NCBI GenBank assembly: GCA_004154925.1
Contig: QJNS01000217.1
Coordinates: 62,001 to 126,000 of the forward strand
Reading direction: 5' to 3'
Length of the DNA stretch: 64,000 nt
Source: Monosporascus cannonballus
Taxonomy: Eukaryota; Ascomycota; Sordariomycetes; Xylariales
Positions 14,001-27,042 of the stretch are shown here, piece after piece. A model generated the notes under the pieces. It ran no database searches. It was not told the DNA's origin and saw only the letters and a program-made list of their open reading frames with translations. A program made the translations under genes and the position numbers. Numbering within the stretch: the first letter of the stretch is position 1; every line of letters begins with the position of its first letter.

Positions 14001-14492
14001 AGCGCTTGCTTCCTCCCAGGGAGCTTCGGAGGTTTTCCCGCCAGCGAGCTGCTCCCACTGACCCTCGAACGCCCTCTGAGCAGCATTCAGGCGAACCCAT
14101 TGCCAGAACTGGTAGACGAACCATTCGTCGATTTCTTCGGCGTGGGGCCCGGTATCGGAGTAGACGAAATCGTACGCGATGGCTTCCGTCCCATGGATCT
14201 CGGATACTATGCGTTTCAGCTGTGCCAGCGAGAGAGAGTCGGGCGGTTGACTGGGCTGGTTGGCCGCAGGAGGGGGAGTCTGAGCGGCGGGGTTGGGCTG
14301 GATTTGGTTCCGCTGCAATTGAGGTCGTACAGGACGAGGATTCGTCTTGGGGGCTGCGCCGTCTATTAGAGTGCCGGGTCCAACATCGGCTACAACCGTA
14401 TCTGGGCCGTCCACCCGTGCCTGGCCTGCCTCGGCCACCTCTGCACCCTCGGCACCGTCATTAGAAGCTTTTGATGACCATAATGGGATCAT
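11083..14492 (-). CDS. ham-2: STRIPAK subunit, STRIP1/2 homologue (HAM-2/PRO22/Far11 type)
   Basis: Seven exons, read right to left: 14492-13723, 13670-13528, 13471-13383, 13330-12485, 12435-12114, 12061-11932, 11881-11083. The six introns are 49-56 bp with GT..AG ends, and joining them gives an uninterrupted 1032-residue protein. A Pro/Ala-rich disordered N-terminus is followed by the N1221-type domain from about residue 86 (motifs QLKRIVSEIHG, DLLIHLMTIMYI and TLLLLWKSILLVFGG). The C-terminal STRIP/Far11 domain holds LKFEYMTQLLLDSNYLPLV and TLKLFKNQVPYCGRKWRQSN. A KRRR basic patch lies near residues 806-809. In the family this protein is the scaffold that holds striatin, Mob3/phocein and kinases in the STRIPAK complex at the nuclear envelope and ER. 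In Neurospora and Sordaria it is needed for hyphal fusion and fruiting-body development. It is divergently transcribed from the RBR ligase gene. The family call is firm; the symbol is by homology. Confidence 0.95.
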
Positions 14493-15414
14493 GGCGCCTC
14501 GACGGTCTACTGACTGAATTTAAAGGCGAATTCTGTTCAGTCTGACATATTTGAATTGTTAAAGTTAGCTGTACTGCTGCAGCTTCTCTCGCAAGGCTAG
14601 CAAAGTGTAAAGATGAACTCTGGGAAGTCAAATATAAAGTGGGGATCGCGGTGTTGGTGTTGAAGACGCGGCGGAAGTGGGATGGGATGGAAAGTGGTGG
14701 GGATCGGCGGCTGGGGAGTTTCTACCAATTAAACTTAGTCGAGCTTGACTATGGCTTGTGTGGCTGTGCAGATGTGGAAACGTGGCGTCAGCTTGGGTAC
14801 TCGTTACATACATATTCCTGATTGACACCTTACACTATTCCAAAAGGGGCTAGGTCAATTCTTTTACCCCTCCAGGCCTACAGTGGCACTTGCCCAAATC
14901 TATTTGCCTGCTTATCACTTATCGTCGGAGGAGCGCGGAGGGTCGCCGCTAGAGTCATATCCGCCACTCATTACCGTGTCAATTCAGTATGTCATGGGCG
15001 TTATTATATGAATTTGCTCTTGCATAGATATGATTCTCCGGTGTCCATAAATTAGTAGCTTAAACGTCTGATCGGGTCAGCCATGTTAATCACGTCCCGT
15101 TTACTGCTGTAATAGGTGTGCGAGCCTTGTGTACCTTACTAGCACATGTTACTGAACCCACGACTCCGGAGGCACTGAAGTTCGGGGTTCTAGACTAAGG
15201 TGCGGCAAACAACTTATTAAGGTGTAGGGAATCCAGAATTTCGTGGGTATACACGAAGCGTGGCAAATCGACATCATTTCAGTTTTTCTTTAGTCACTCT
15301 ACAAACGCTTATCTCAGCGACAACCACCTCAACCCGGACCGCCACATGGACAGGGCTTCGGATTCAACTTCACGCCTGGCTTGCCCTTGTGAGAGACGGT
15401 AGTGTCAGATCAAT
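14493..15414. promoter_or_regulatory. Divergent promoter region between the STRIPAK and RBR genes
   Basis: These 922 bp separate the start codons of two divergently transcribed genes, so both promoters must lie here. The stretch next to 14490-14660 is richer in A/T. I see no unambiguous TATA box or named operator. No open frame in it has coding character. Confidence 0.6.
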
Positions 15415-17495
15415 ATGGAGGAGGAAGATGCCCGCGAAGTTGAACTCTCGACGTTAACTGCCATATACCCCGAGCTGCAGGTCGACGAACGGGACTCTCA
15501 TACCGTGTCTATCGAGCTTCCGGTGAGCTTGACGAAGCCTCTCACGGTGCTTTTCCCAGCTGTGAGCGAGGCGGCACCCCCAACTGGAACACCGGATATC
15601 ACAGTTCCCGGGGTCCCCAATGTTGACTCGCAGTCGTTATCCCACTTGCCGTCTCTGCAAGTCCGCATAACGCTTCCTGATGGATACCCACAAATGGAGG
15701 CCCCTAAAGTTGTCATATCAACTTCTCCCCCGTGGCTGCCCGAAGACGTCCTCCGGAAACTAGAGCATGATGCTGAAAGGTTATGGGAGGAACTCGGTCG
15801 TGATCAGGTCGTTTTTGCTTACATCGATGACCTCCAGCAATCCACAGACAACCTGTTTGGCTTGGTCAATGGCAAAGGCACCTTAGAAGTCCCCACCGAG
15901 CACAAGATTGCCATTCTTGATTATGATATCAAGGCTAAACGAAAGGCTTTCGAAAAAGAGACCTTTGACTGCGCGATTTGCCTAGGTAAGATGTTCTGCG
16001 GTTCGTTCTCGGTCAAGTGCGAAACTGACATATACGACTAGAGCCCAAGAAAGGCTCCATATGCCATAGGATGGTGGATTGTGGTCATGTCTTCTGTGTT
16101 CAGTGTCTCCAGGACTTCTACAACAATGCTATCACGGAAGGAGACGTTGCTGCGGTTCAGTGTCTGGAGCCAAAGTGCGCCCAGGAGCGGGAAAAGCGCG
16201 AAGCAGCTGCCCAAGGTTCTTCTGCTAAGAAAAGAAGGAGACCAAAGATTTTCATTAGTCCTAGCGAACTCCTGCAGATCCCCCTCGACCAGCAAATAGT
16301 CAGGCGTTACGTTGCTCTGAAGTACAAGAACGAGCTCGAGTCGGACAAGAATACAGTTTACTGCCCCCGCACGTGGTGTCAGGGGGCCGCTCGGTCGAAG
16401 AAGCACAAGAAGCCAGAAGGTTTCGAATTCGCCGAAGGCTCCGACGAAGAATCTGACGCGGAGGCCGCTCCCGAGAAGGCAGATGAAATGGCGAAGAAGA
16501 AATTTGACGTAAATAAGGAGTTGTTATCTATTTGCGAGGATTGTGGCTTCGCGTTCTGTTCGCGTTGCGGTCAGTCCTGGCACGGGGAATTCAAGTACTG
16601 CATTCCGAAGGAGAGGAAGGAGGAAATCACAGAAGAAGAGAAGGCCTCGCTCGACTACCTGAGAATGCACACGACGCCATGTCCTACCTGTGCCTCGCCG
16701 TGCCAGAAAACACAGGGCTGCAACCATATGAGATGTTTCCGCTGCCAGACGCACTTCTGCTATCTCTGCAGCGCCTGGCTGGATCCCGCGAATCCTTATC
16801 AACATTTCAACGCCCAGCCGAATGGACAGGTAAACGGGTGTTTCATGAGGTTGTGGGAACTTGAAGGCGGGGATGGTGCCGACATAGGCATTGCCTATGT
16901 TGGTGGCGGTGCGGTGCGTAACGCCAACATCCCAGCTGACGAATACGGACAACACCTCGAGATACTAGAAGTGGTAGGCCGTGACGAAGCTCGCGACGGA
17001 CCAGACAACGCAGGTCCTGCCGCCGAGGCCGCGGGAGGGCAAGTCCAAGGGCAAAGGCCAGGTCAGGCGGAACATCAGCAACAAGAACAACAGCGGGCTA
17101 ACGGGGGAGCTGCTGTCGCCCGCGAAGGGCCTCTCGTACTTCGAATCGAGGGTGGTCCGCCACGGGCTCAGGCCAGGGGCGCGGCGCGGCGTGCCCCAGC
17201 TGCTGCTGCTGTTGGCCGCGGTGGAGCGCAGCCGGCGAACAGAGACGGACGAGGAGGGCGCGGAGGCCGGGGCAATAGGAGAGGGAGAGGCCCCAGGGCC
17301 AACCGACAGAACGACGGGATGCCGATGCAGGGTCAGAATCTACGACTGAATAACAACGCGCCTGGCGGACAGGGGATTGGAGATCTGCTGCGCCAAGAGG
17401 GCGAGCTCGATCCGAATCAGGCTGCCTGGATTCGCCAATTCGTGCAGCTGGCACTCATGGACCAGGAAGATTTGGTGGACTGGGATAACGACTGA
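15415..17495 (+). CDS. itt1: RING-between-RING E3 ubiquitin ligase, RNF14/Itt1 type
   Basis: Exons 15415-15985 and 16042-17495 are joined across a 56-bp GT..AG intron that falls inside the first RING, giving 674 residues. Domains in order: an N-terminal RWD domain (about residues 1-150, starting with an LSTLTAIYPEL motif); RING1 from C186-x2-C189 through C204-G-H206-x2-C209-x2-C212 to C231 and C236; an IBR with cysteines at about 298, 303, 355, 358, 363 and 366; and RING2 at C404-x2-C407 with the expected catalytic Cys417 in QGCNHM, then C422, C425, C430 and C433. The tail is Gln/Arg/Gly-rich and ends in an acidic helix (FVQLALMDQEDLVDWDND). RBR ligases accept ubiquitin from an E2 on the RING2 cysteine before passing it to substrate, and all these residues are present. 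In yeast Itt1 is linked to translation termination; substrates here are unknown. The ATG at 15415 opens the RWD domain. Confidence 0.95.
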
Positions 17496-20400
17496 GAGGC
17501 TTTACCAACACCGCATTACCACGAGAGGTCGAAACACGGCCCCCTATGGCCATCTTGGTACCGTCAGGTTAGGCCATATAGCGGGCATAGGGGCGACGGC
17601 TACAGGAGACTCGCCTGCGACTTGTTTCGTCGTTGATAATGACTTTAGCGTTACATGACCCCACGGCTCACGACGGATGTCACAAGCGATACTTGCTGTT
17701 ACTCGCATGGGTTACAGACATGGGCATGATGGTGCGCACCCAGGGTCGCACCAGCGGCCTGTGAGGGACAGTGTTGCCCCTGCATTAGCACGGGTAGCAT
17801 GGAGATCGCGATAGATAGATACTCCAGAAGACTGGGAAACCTCTTCAGCATTACATGCTAGTCGTCCCATATCCCACATGCTATGGCCGCCCAAGTAGTA
17901 CCCCCACAATATCGGTGTTCCCGCCTCCGAAACCACAATAACACGGCCTGCGCCACCGTGCTGCAGGAGCGCCGAGTGGAGATCAGGCCATGTCTGTAGT
18001 AATCAGTCTAGACTATCATGTCTCTGGCCAATTCTCTTCTCCGGCGTCCGCCGTTGTACTTCAGCCATCCGTCGCAGGACGTAAGTGGAGATATTACGCG
18101 AGATGAGAATATACGAGCGCGGCAACGCGCGGCTATTCCTAGGGATCCGCCTCTGTGTAGTAATAAAAATAATCTGGAGGTTACATTTCCCTCTACCACT
18201 GCCTGCAGTATCACCCCGACTGTTGAATTCCCAAGGGGACGTGGCCGACGGGAGCACTGACACGTTTGCGTGGGATGCCTACGGCTCCACACAGCCAGCC
18301 TTACTACCCGCGAACAGTGTACAAGGTCTCTTTTATGAAACAGTCGCATCGCCCGCTTGACATCGTAGGCCTAGTTGGCCCGTCACAGTTGCCATTGAGA
18401 GGAGGCTAGAGGTTGGCATAGCGTCTTCTCGGTTCTCTCGGAATCGATAGTTTCGGGGCTCCTCCCAGCTCCAATGACCTCCCCGCTTGACTAGCCCGCC
18501 ACTTAATTCAAATATACCGAAAGTCATAAAGCCACTAGGTATTTGACATTCGGATGCGGATATTCAGAAGCTTCTTTCAAGTCCACCTGATCGGGGGCCG
18601 TTCATACTGTTCAGGGCTCAGACGAGGTCTGGTTCGACAGAAAACTTATATATGCATTTCAATCCCTTGGTGTATAATGATCTCCTATTGGACATGTTGG
18701 CATGTCACGGACTTTTGTACGTGCGTACAGGGAACAGAACTGGAGCCAGGTCACGGCGCAGCCTCAACGCTTATGCCCCTTTCAAGATCACAAATTTGCC
18801 AGGTTAAAAATAAGAGACCAACCACACGATTCGGTCCTTCCAGGCTAAAAGGAAAGGCCGTATATCAGCGCCTAGTGATTGTATTTGCATTCAGGAGTCA
18901 AAGACTGTCGATACGGGGTAAGCTGAGTCGGAAATGTGTTGGGGCGCGATATGAGGTTTTCAATAGTCCGGGGAACCGGCTTACTGACAAATCTTCAAGG
19001 CGGTCCAAGACTTTTGGGGGCTGGGTGGGGGACCCCGTCACCTCGTACGACTCTGTCGGGGTGCGATGATATCTCGTCGTCAGTCAGGCTAACTGCCCTC
19101 AGCGGTGGTATACCTATTCCCACTGGAAATAAGCCAGGCTGCTTAATATCGAATGCACGCCTGACATCCGCCCGACTAGAAATAGTGGATACCATGGACT
19201 CATGGGGCTGCTAATTCGCTCGCTACTATTCCATTCATCCTGAGGGTGTGTGGCCTTGATTGCCGCCTGCATCGATCATATAATTCTCGACCTCATGGCC
19301 GAACGTATGCCGCCGACGGGGTCTGCCTCGGCACCTGGGGCGCCCGCCAGGGTCCGTGGCAGGACAGCATCTTTCTCCCGCAGCCTTTCCCTCGGGAGGT
19401 GGTTCGCACGGCGTCGGCAAACAATGGTATATCAGCTGGACTTATTGGTTGCATCGTTGTCTTCTGCAATGCGCCTATAAGCCGATGGTCTTCCCGCTGA
19501 AGAATCCAGGAGATTGGATGATATAGAAGAATCTGGGGAAGGGGCAAAATGGTAGGTACTTCGGGCATGTAGGTAGCATAGCCCAAGCCACCTACCTTAG
19601 TTACAGTATGCACCCTTGCGCCAAAGCCGCGCCGTTGAAAAGTGAAATCTAATAATAGGGCTGCATCAAGTGGCACCGTTGTTACATCGTAGCGAAAGGC
19701 GTTTGTTGGGCTGTGTGCCGGGTTGTCCTCGTGGTGTTGTTGCAAGTGCGGGTGAGCCCGCGTTGAAGAGTCAAAATTGTAGTTACATGGTGGCCAACAT
19801 GACATGGCCTTGATAACCTTAACCAACAGCATGTGACCTTAGGCCACCTAACCTACATCTACATCCGGCAAAGAGCGCAACATAACCAGGGACTCCCCCT
19901 TGTTGCTCGCTCCTCGGCAATATCTCCTCATGCAGCCGGTGAAACTGCGGATAGCGTCGTACAGCTAACTACCTACATAGGGACCTACAGCAATCTATAA
20001 AGCCTGAAAGGCTAGATAGAAACCGGTAACTAACTCTTACTAAGCCGTTCAGTACACTCCCCCTCTCGAGATTGCGTTGGTGTTGGGAAATATTTTTATA
20101 TCTCAAAAATCGGCGTGTCAGTTGCCTATAAGTAATGTAACAAATACATGCCGGCCCAGACGGGACCAACCTTCTATTTTATCGTGCATATATGTATCTA
20201 CGTAAGTATCTCCCTAAGTATCGATCGCCCCGTGCGCTTGTCTGTATGTACAACTATGTACATTGCGTACCTGTAGCTGCCTGACTGATATTTAAGCGCC
20301 ACTTATATTCACTTGCATACTTAGCATACATATACATAGATACAGGCCTCTTCCGTAGAGCCTTGATGGAGGGTTAAATCCAGTTAGCAGCATGCTAGCG

Positions 20401-22423
20401 GGAAACCCTGATGCCAAGGCGAGTTTATTGCTGATTATACCCTTGAACGTAACTTCCTTCTTGGGATCCTTAACCCGAGGTGCACGCCGCCTGCTGCGAG
20501 ACATACAGAAAAATCCCCTCTATCTAGCATAGAGCAGCGGGTCAACGGCATCTTGGCTGGGGCAGCACCGCCGCCTTGCTTCTCTTCCTGGCAGCGCAAT
20601 TCTCCTCAACCCAATTTTCTGTCTGCCCGTCTGCCTACCCCGGTCCTATTGAAACAAAATTCTGTCATTGAGCCGACGTGATCGCCCGATGCATCTTCAT
20701 TACTCGGGTCGACGATGAGACGTGCGCAGAGGCGCGTCGTTCTGTCACATTCAGAAACGACGTCACGACAGACGCTGATCGGCACGACAATTTATCCCGG
20801 TATGTTCGAGCAGATGCTAGTCTAGCCGGAGATGCTGTCGATTCCTCCCGCGATGGACAGGGTCTAGGAGGGGGTCCAAGGTTGATGCATCAGAGCCCCC
20901 GCACGAGGGAGTTGATGTCTTCACCCACACCTCTGCTCACATGCGCTTTGCTCGCTCTGCTCCCTCTCTTTGGCTGACTCTTAATAGGCGATGTACATTC
21001 GTCACCTGCACCCCACCATCAGCGCCATGATCGACTGTTGCCGTCGACTGAAGCCAAGCTTGTCAAGGTTGAATACATAGCCGTGTAGGGAGGTACGTAC
21101 AAGCGTTTGCCCATCCTCCTGGACATCAACTGGCGGCTTGCGTACAGCGGCTATCGTTCGGCTGAGTTTACCGAGATTACCGGCATCTATCAAGCTCTAG
21201 CTGAAGGAATACTCCGCAGCGACGACCTTTTTATTTAGATCGTAAGTTTCGCCCATCTCTCAGGGGTGTTGCAGTATAGGCGACAATTGCCGCTGGATAT
21301 GCGTGCTATTGAGGATTCATACTGGGCTTGGCCGCTCGCAATTTAACATCACGTTCAGAACTCCTCACGGCTTAATCACAGTGACCTTATATGAATTTTG
21401 GTATTGACAGGCAGCTGCTTATTGACTTTGAAAGAGGTATGCCGTTAGACCCAGACAGTTCTGTCTAGAGCGACGCGCGAAAGCGCGCCTGTGACCGACT
21501 CCCGGACACCTCGGGGTGTACTGTCGTACAGCTTACTCCTGGACTCTCTGTGTTATCAAAAGGTGAAAGTTGCATAATAGCGTGACTTCACATCCGGCAG
21601 CATACCAACCAGGAGGATCTAGCATTGCCTAGCAAGTTACCTAGATTGACCGACTGCCGCGACGCGGCGCGGGCGATATCGTATATAATACTGAAGGAAG
21701 TAAGCGCGCCTCGGCTTTCTACCTGATTGGAGTGGAAGATCACCTCCCCTCCTGACATCCAGAACATCACCAGCCCATGACGAGCGCTCCCGCATTTGCG
21801 TTAATCATGTATATTTTTTGTACTCACCAGGATCGCTGGAATCACACTGCGGAACGACGGGGGCGCACGGCGCTCCTCCCTGGACAGGGTTAATGTGCAA
21901 GCACGGCTAGATCGAAACTGCAACCGGCCAGCGGAGCCGGAGATCTTTGTGTAAATGGGGCCTGCCGACCGGTCGAGCTACCATGAGCAGGTTAGCCTGA
22001 GTGGGGTTGATCAAGCGCTTGTCGATGCTCTAGGAGGTACATTGATATCCTCTCGGCCCCCTTGTTTAATTGTAGGAGGGGCCCCACTACGCTTCTCGGT
22101 AGAACCTCGATTTGACCATGGCTTCAAAGTATGTCTTGTAACAACGAAGTTCAGAACAATAATTAATCAAACCATAAACGCAACTTACGAAACGCTTTCA
22201 TTTGGATATAATATTACCATTAAAATGTTTTGCGTATATACCCGTATTATACGATCCGAAACTATTACCAAAGTCTTGGGCCCGCTGAATAAGAATGCCC
22301 CTCATACAATGCAACAAGGGATCGAGTGTATGTAATCGTAACCGCCTCACCTCATTGGCTTCATCTTACTGCTCATTGGCAACGGCTGGTGAATAAACCC
22401 CCCGGCTCGTCAAGGTTAAGCAA

Positions 22424-22480
22424 GGGCAGCATGGGCAGCATGGGCAGCATGGGCAGCATGGGCAGCATGGGCAGCATGGG
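22424..22480 (+). repeat. 9-bp minisatellite, six copies
   Basis: Six exact head-to-tail copies of GGGCAGCAT followed by a partial GGG. If read in one plus-strand frame it would encode Gly-Ser-Met repeats, but the surrounding frame (22326-22508) is only 60 codons with no other coding sign, so I treat it as non-coding. The perfect identity of the copies suggests recent expansion. Confidence 0.95.
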
Positions 22481-25400
22481 TTATTTACCCATCTATATAC
22501 ATGCTTAGCATGTACATATAGCTACCGTTTATAGGTACGACGAGGTTTGACAAAAGCAGGCCACACTCGACAAGAGCAGCCGGAGTTCGCCCTGCGGTTT
22601 CTGCTCGCTCGTTGCCATCGCGAACCCGAACGTGTTGGTTATGGTTTTCAATTTCGACGCAGGGGACTCTTTCCACCAGCCCACTCCGAGATCCCTGCGG
22701 GAGTCCCCCGTAGACCACATGTAGGACTGGTTTGGGTATCTGCTGTGATCAAATTGCACTCCCCACCTCGTGTTGCCTGTAGATCACCGAAACCTTCCCT
22801 TGTGGAACATTTGTAGCTCATCCTGCAACTGCCTGGGTTTCCCATCTTGCGCCTCTCGGCTACTTGCGTATCAGCCTCTCTCTGCTGCACACAGCAGCAA
22901 AACCACAATTCAGCCTTGAGTGGAGATCACTTCTATCCAGTCGCTTAGCGGCTGCCGCACCAACGATAGAGAAGACCACTTGTTCTGTGCGACGGGGAAC
23001 AAGGCGTACTCTCCTTGTGGCTGAGGCTATTGAATAGATACCGGCAACAAGAAACACTACAGAAAACAGATCGAGTGCCTCGCGTCACAAGAGAGGAGTT
23101 AGAACTCGGTTCACCAACTTTCGAGAGCGAGATCTCGGATAAGAAAGCCCTCAATAGGCAAGGGCTTGCATCTGTTCCAAGGTTTTATCAATTGGCGCAT
23201 ATAGCCCTATTAAGCGGATCTGCTTAGTTCGTGGGGCTCGGGCTTGGGGGGTTAATTTCGGTTGCAGGTGCAGCGCGAGTCTTTGGGCGACCACATCACA
23301 TCTACTCATAACAGCCTTTTAGCTCCAGACGACCAGTCGTCTGCTCTGCTCGGACTCAACCGGAAGAAGAAAATAATCGGGAGGAAGCTTTCTTTCATTC
23401 TCATGTCTCCTCTGAAGAGAACTGACTCGTTGCCTTGCTGTGCCTGGGACACGCATGTCTTCTTGCCCTAACCATGGCGGGCTCCCTTCGCGAGTTACAG
23501 GTGATGCAGAACCAGAGGGGCATCTTTTGCGTCTGCACATCTGGACATTTGGTCTACGAAGTACTGCCGACGAAGTACTGCAAGTATTCTCCCGGTCATA
23601 ACATCCGGTGGGCCCCATGTGTTCAACGGTTGTGGAGCCGGCACGGGCCCTGGTCATCCTTTTGCCAGACCAATCAGCCTACGTTTCTTTGCGCACCGTC
23701 CAGCTCAGGCACGTGAAGAATGGCGAGAGTTGTTTAAATTGGTTGCCCTTGTACCGGAGAGTGCGCCTAGCTCTACAGTTAAAGACTTCGAAACAGATAA
23801 AACAGACAGGGCTCTCGTCAATCTATCCGAGGAAACATTCGTTTTGGGGGGCCCATGGAGAAACCGCCCCCCTTGTTGATTTGATGACGGATGTCGTTCT
23901 GTAAGCATCTAGGCGGCGCGTCTGTCGGCAATCTTCCTGGCTTCTCACTTTGAAATTTTTTTATTCTTATTTATTTTTTGATTTTTTGCTCAGAATTCTT
24001 ATCCAATGAGCTGACCGTGTTGCCGGGAAGCTTGGTAACGTTTTTGACCTATAACGACAGTCGGGGAGCTGGGCGGGAACCAGCAGATTACCATTTCAAG
24101 GCACCAGTATGCATATCACTCTGCAGTCACTCTTGTGCCACCCACTGCACGAGTCCTCAGCTCCGCGATACCACCGATCAGGCTGGGCAGTGCCATCCTC
24201 ACACCCGGCATCTTCTATTTTGGAAACGAATCTTTTTGCGCGTTTAGAAACACTTCATTTGTCGGTACCCTCAACATGCAACTGCTCTGGCTGTGCTGAG
24301 CATCGTTTTCGAGTGAGGTGGCCTTTCCCTGCGTGGGCGAGCATGCTCTTTTCCTTTCTGCACCCTTCTGGCTGTTGGTTTCCCATATGAGGAAAGATCC
24401 GATGCTGTGTTGCATGCCGCTTTAGTGAGCAATTACCAATAGGGGCCAGCGCGGGTGTGTTTATCACTAGTACCGGCATTGATGCCTGTTCCTACAGAAT
24501 TAATGAAGTAGGTCGATATTCTCATCACCATTTTTCGTCCAATCAGACCGACGGCTCTCCTCTCATAACCTTTTGTCACGCTACGAAGTTCTGCCTACCA
24601 TCGTGGCTGTAGTTGCCGTACTTGCGCAGCCGGACTTGTGATGCACCTGCGGGATATCTATAACAACTGAGAATAGCTTCCCAGGGGCTTGCCCCTTTCT
24701 CTCTGCGCCTACATATGTACGTCTCTCAGTCCGGTGGTCTGCTACGTCGTTCCCACCCACACTGCGCTGAATCGGGAATGTGGTCGTGGCGCAAACCTGT
24801 ATCTCATTGGCATCCCTTGTGATGCTTGCTTGATAGCTGTCCCGGAGCGAAAATACAGCTCCTTCGGAATCGAATATATGTATGTTATATGCGCTGAGAA
24901 TATCGGAGGCAGCCTCCTGCTTACCTTGAGGCACGGGGTCGCCCCTGCAATGTCAATAGTCCTGGACATTACATAGCATTTCTCCATTACGGCTGGATGG
25001 TCAAAGTAATAGCCCCGAATCGGGCGTGGACTCAGTGGGATCATTCAGCGCAGATGTCCAAACTCGAAATCCCAGTAGCAATGATGGCCGGCTCGCGCTC
25101 AAGCATCGTCACTCCCCCGAGCATCGCCTTTGTGTGCTCCCGCATTATCCGCCTCGCTAGTGTCCCGTAGCTTAGAGTTATAGAATGTCGCGGCCGGCAC
25201 CCTTCTGGTTACCGGGTCATTATACGTAAACGTCTCTCCAGATAGAGGATCACATAACTTGTGCTCGGTCAAAGATGACAGACTTCAGAGAGTTGTGACG
25301 TGACAAGGGTGCAAATCGCCTTTGTCTCTTGATCGAAGCGAGCCTGATGGGTCCCCGCCATAAATCCCCTTACACCCTGGTCATCTCAATCTCGTGAACT

Positions 25401-26362
25401 GGCATTTCTGCATGTACCACCGTAAGTACTGTGGGTTATATGTGGATGGGGCTTGGGCGGGTCCCACCCCCAGTCCACGCGCCATTCCCTTCTGGCTCTC
25501 CACCGGCCCCCATGCGGCCCAACGGCTTTCCTAGAAACAGCGGGCCCCTCTATACCCAAGGAAAGACGTCGGGGTTTTACCTCTTCGCTGCTGGGCCTGT
25601 TGCTCAGGGCACCCTGTCCTGTTTTTGGGGGCCAGGGCCGATATTGGATAGCACTAGGGCGAAGCACAGAATGGCAGGCTAGCGCCGCAGAAGACGCAAG
25701 CGGCGGGCGCGGACGGGACTTGCTCGTAGTCTAGCTGGGGCTTGTCGAGATGCTGCTGCCAGTCCGTCTTGACTTTCTTGACGAAGAAGAGCCAGCGAGT
25801 GGGTTCCCGGCCCTTCTCGTCAATGACTGGATGCCCCCTTGCCACCCCCATGCCCTCCATATATGATCTATGCCATACCTGCCTAGTCTGGCCCTCCCAT
25901 CGATATGCCCGCCCTCTAACGCAGCGGTACGGGGTGGCCCCTTTGCCGTCATTCTTAGCCAATAGCGAGACAGGGCCTTTTGCGGGTTCTCCTTTGTACC
26001 TAGCCGGGTACTCACTAGCTAGGCACCGGGTCCCTGTCGAGAGAGTCGGCAGACGAAGAAGGTTATCATGTTGGTGATGGTATGGTGCGGGCCTGCCTTA
26101 GATATACATAGCGGCTTGTAACCTACCTCCGCATCCCTATTTCCCGAGTGGTAATAGCATTTTCAAATATGATTTCGTTGTTGGCCGACCCTTGGGACTT
26201 CGCCAGGGGACTAGCGCTGATACATCGGACTCTTCGATATATATCTATCTAACGTTCTTACCAGGAACAACTTGGCCTTTCAACGATCTTGAAACCCCAC
26301 AGTAATTATCGACGTCGTACTGAGGCGTATCGACAGAGGTTCCGGCCAGAGAGACCTGGTGT

Positions 26363-26363
<1 letters not shown>

Positions 26364-26421
<58 letters not shown>

Positions 26422-26454
26422 NNNNNNNNNNCCCCTGGGCCCCCCCCCCCCCCC
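26364..26454. repeat. 58-G run, 10-base gap, short C-rich run
   Basis: A run of 58 G (26364-26421) is followed by ten N (26422-26431), then CCCCTGGG and a run of 15 C (26440-26454). The N run is a gap of unknown true length. G on one side and C on the other could be a genuine inverted homopolymer arrangement, or a sequencing or scaffolding artefact at a hard template. Any open frame crossing it is meaningless. Confidence 0.9.
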
Positions 26455-27042
26455 AAACTGGATCGCCGTCTTCCCGTCTCCTTCCCAGTTAGGCTACATG
26501 CAACAAGTCCTTGGAAATGCAGGCGTCCTAATATTCTGTACCATACCCCCAAGTCGCCTCTTGCTAAGGCCGCCCACAGTCTTTCGGGACCTGGAACTTG
26601 GCCTTTGGCTTTCCTCTTCAGCGGGCTTGACTCCCGGTTCGTCGCGGTTGTATCCCCAACCCCAGGATAGTAGTAGTGGGCTGTGTGCCGTGGCGGGAGC
26701 GTTTAAAAATACACGCCCTCCGACTGGCGACGTCTGCCGTCGAAGCCCCTTCTCTCCATAAAGTGTCTATTGGTTGCAACCTAAGCCCGCTTCACGGTCA
26801 CTTTATTCTAACATTGCACATCTTCGCTCGGCCCTCTCATCTCGGCCAGGATCACGAGTCTAATAAACAGAGCAAAGCGGAAGAAAGCCTCGACCGGGTC
26901 CTCTACTGCCACCTCTATTCCTATGCTCGACGACTTCTAGGCAGTATACCAGTGAGCGGCAACCTTACCAGGCAGTCGGCCGCGATCTATCGAGACCAGT
27001 GAAGAAGGGCAGTGAAAAACACGGCCCAAGAGATATGCTCCC

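Larger units (their letters stand above)
17496..27042. other. Second gene-poor stretch, with minisatellite and gap
   Basis: No supported gene lies between the RBR ligase and the vib-1-like gene. The longest frames (18554-19069 plus, 19293-19832 minus) overlap other frames and show no domain. Recognisable items are a 9-bp tandem repeat at 22424-22480, a T-rich patch around 23952-23990, and the poly-G/N/poly-C block at 26364-26454. The last kilobase before 27043 should contain the vib-1 promoter. Nothing here has the RIP signature. Confidence 0.5.

Noticed and set aside
18554..19832. Two frames of 171 (plus) and 179 (minus) codons
   Set aside because: No domains, Cys/Arg/Ser-rich chance composition, and no supporting splice structure.
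26280..26670. Poly-Gly/poly-Pro frames on both strands
   Set aside because: Artefact of translating the G/C homopolymer runs and the N gap.
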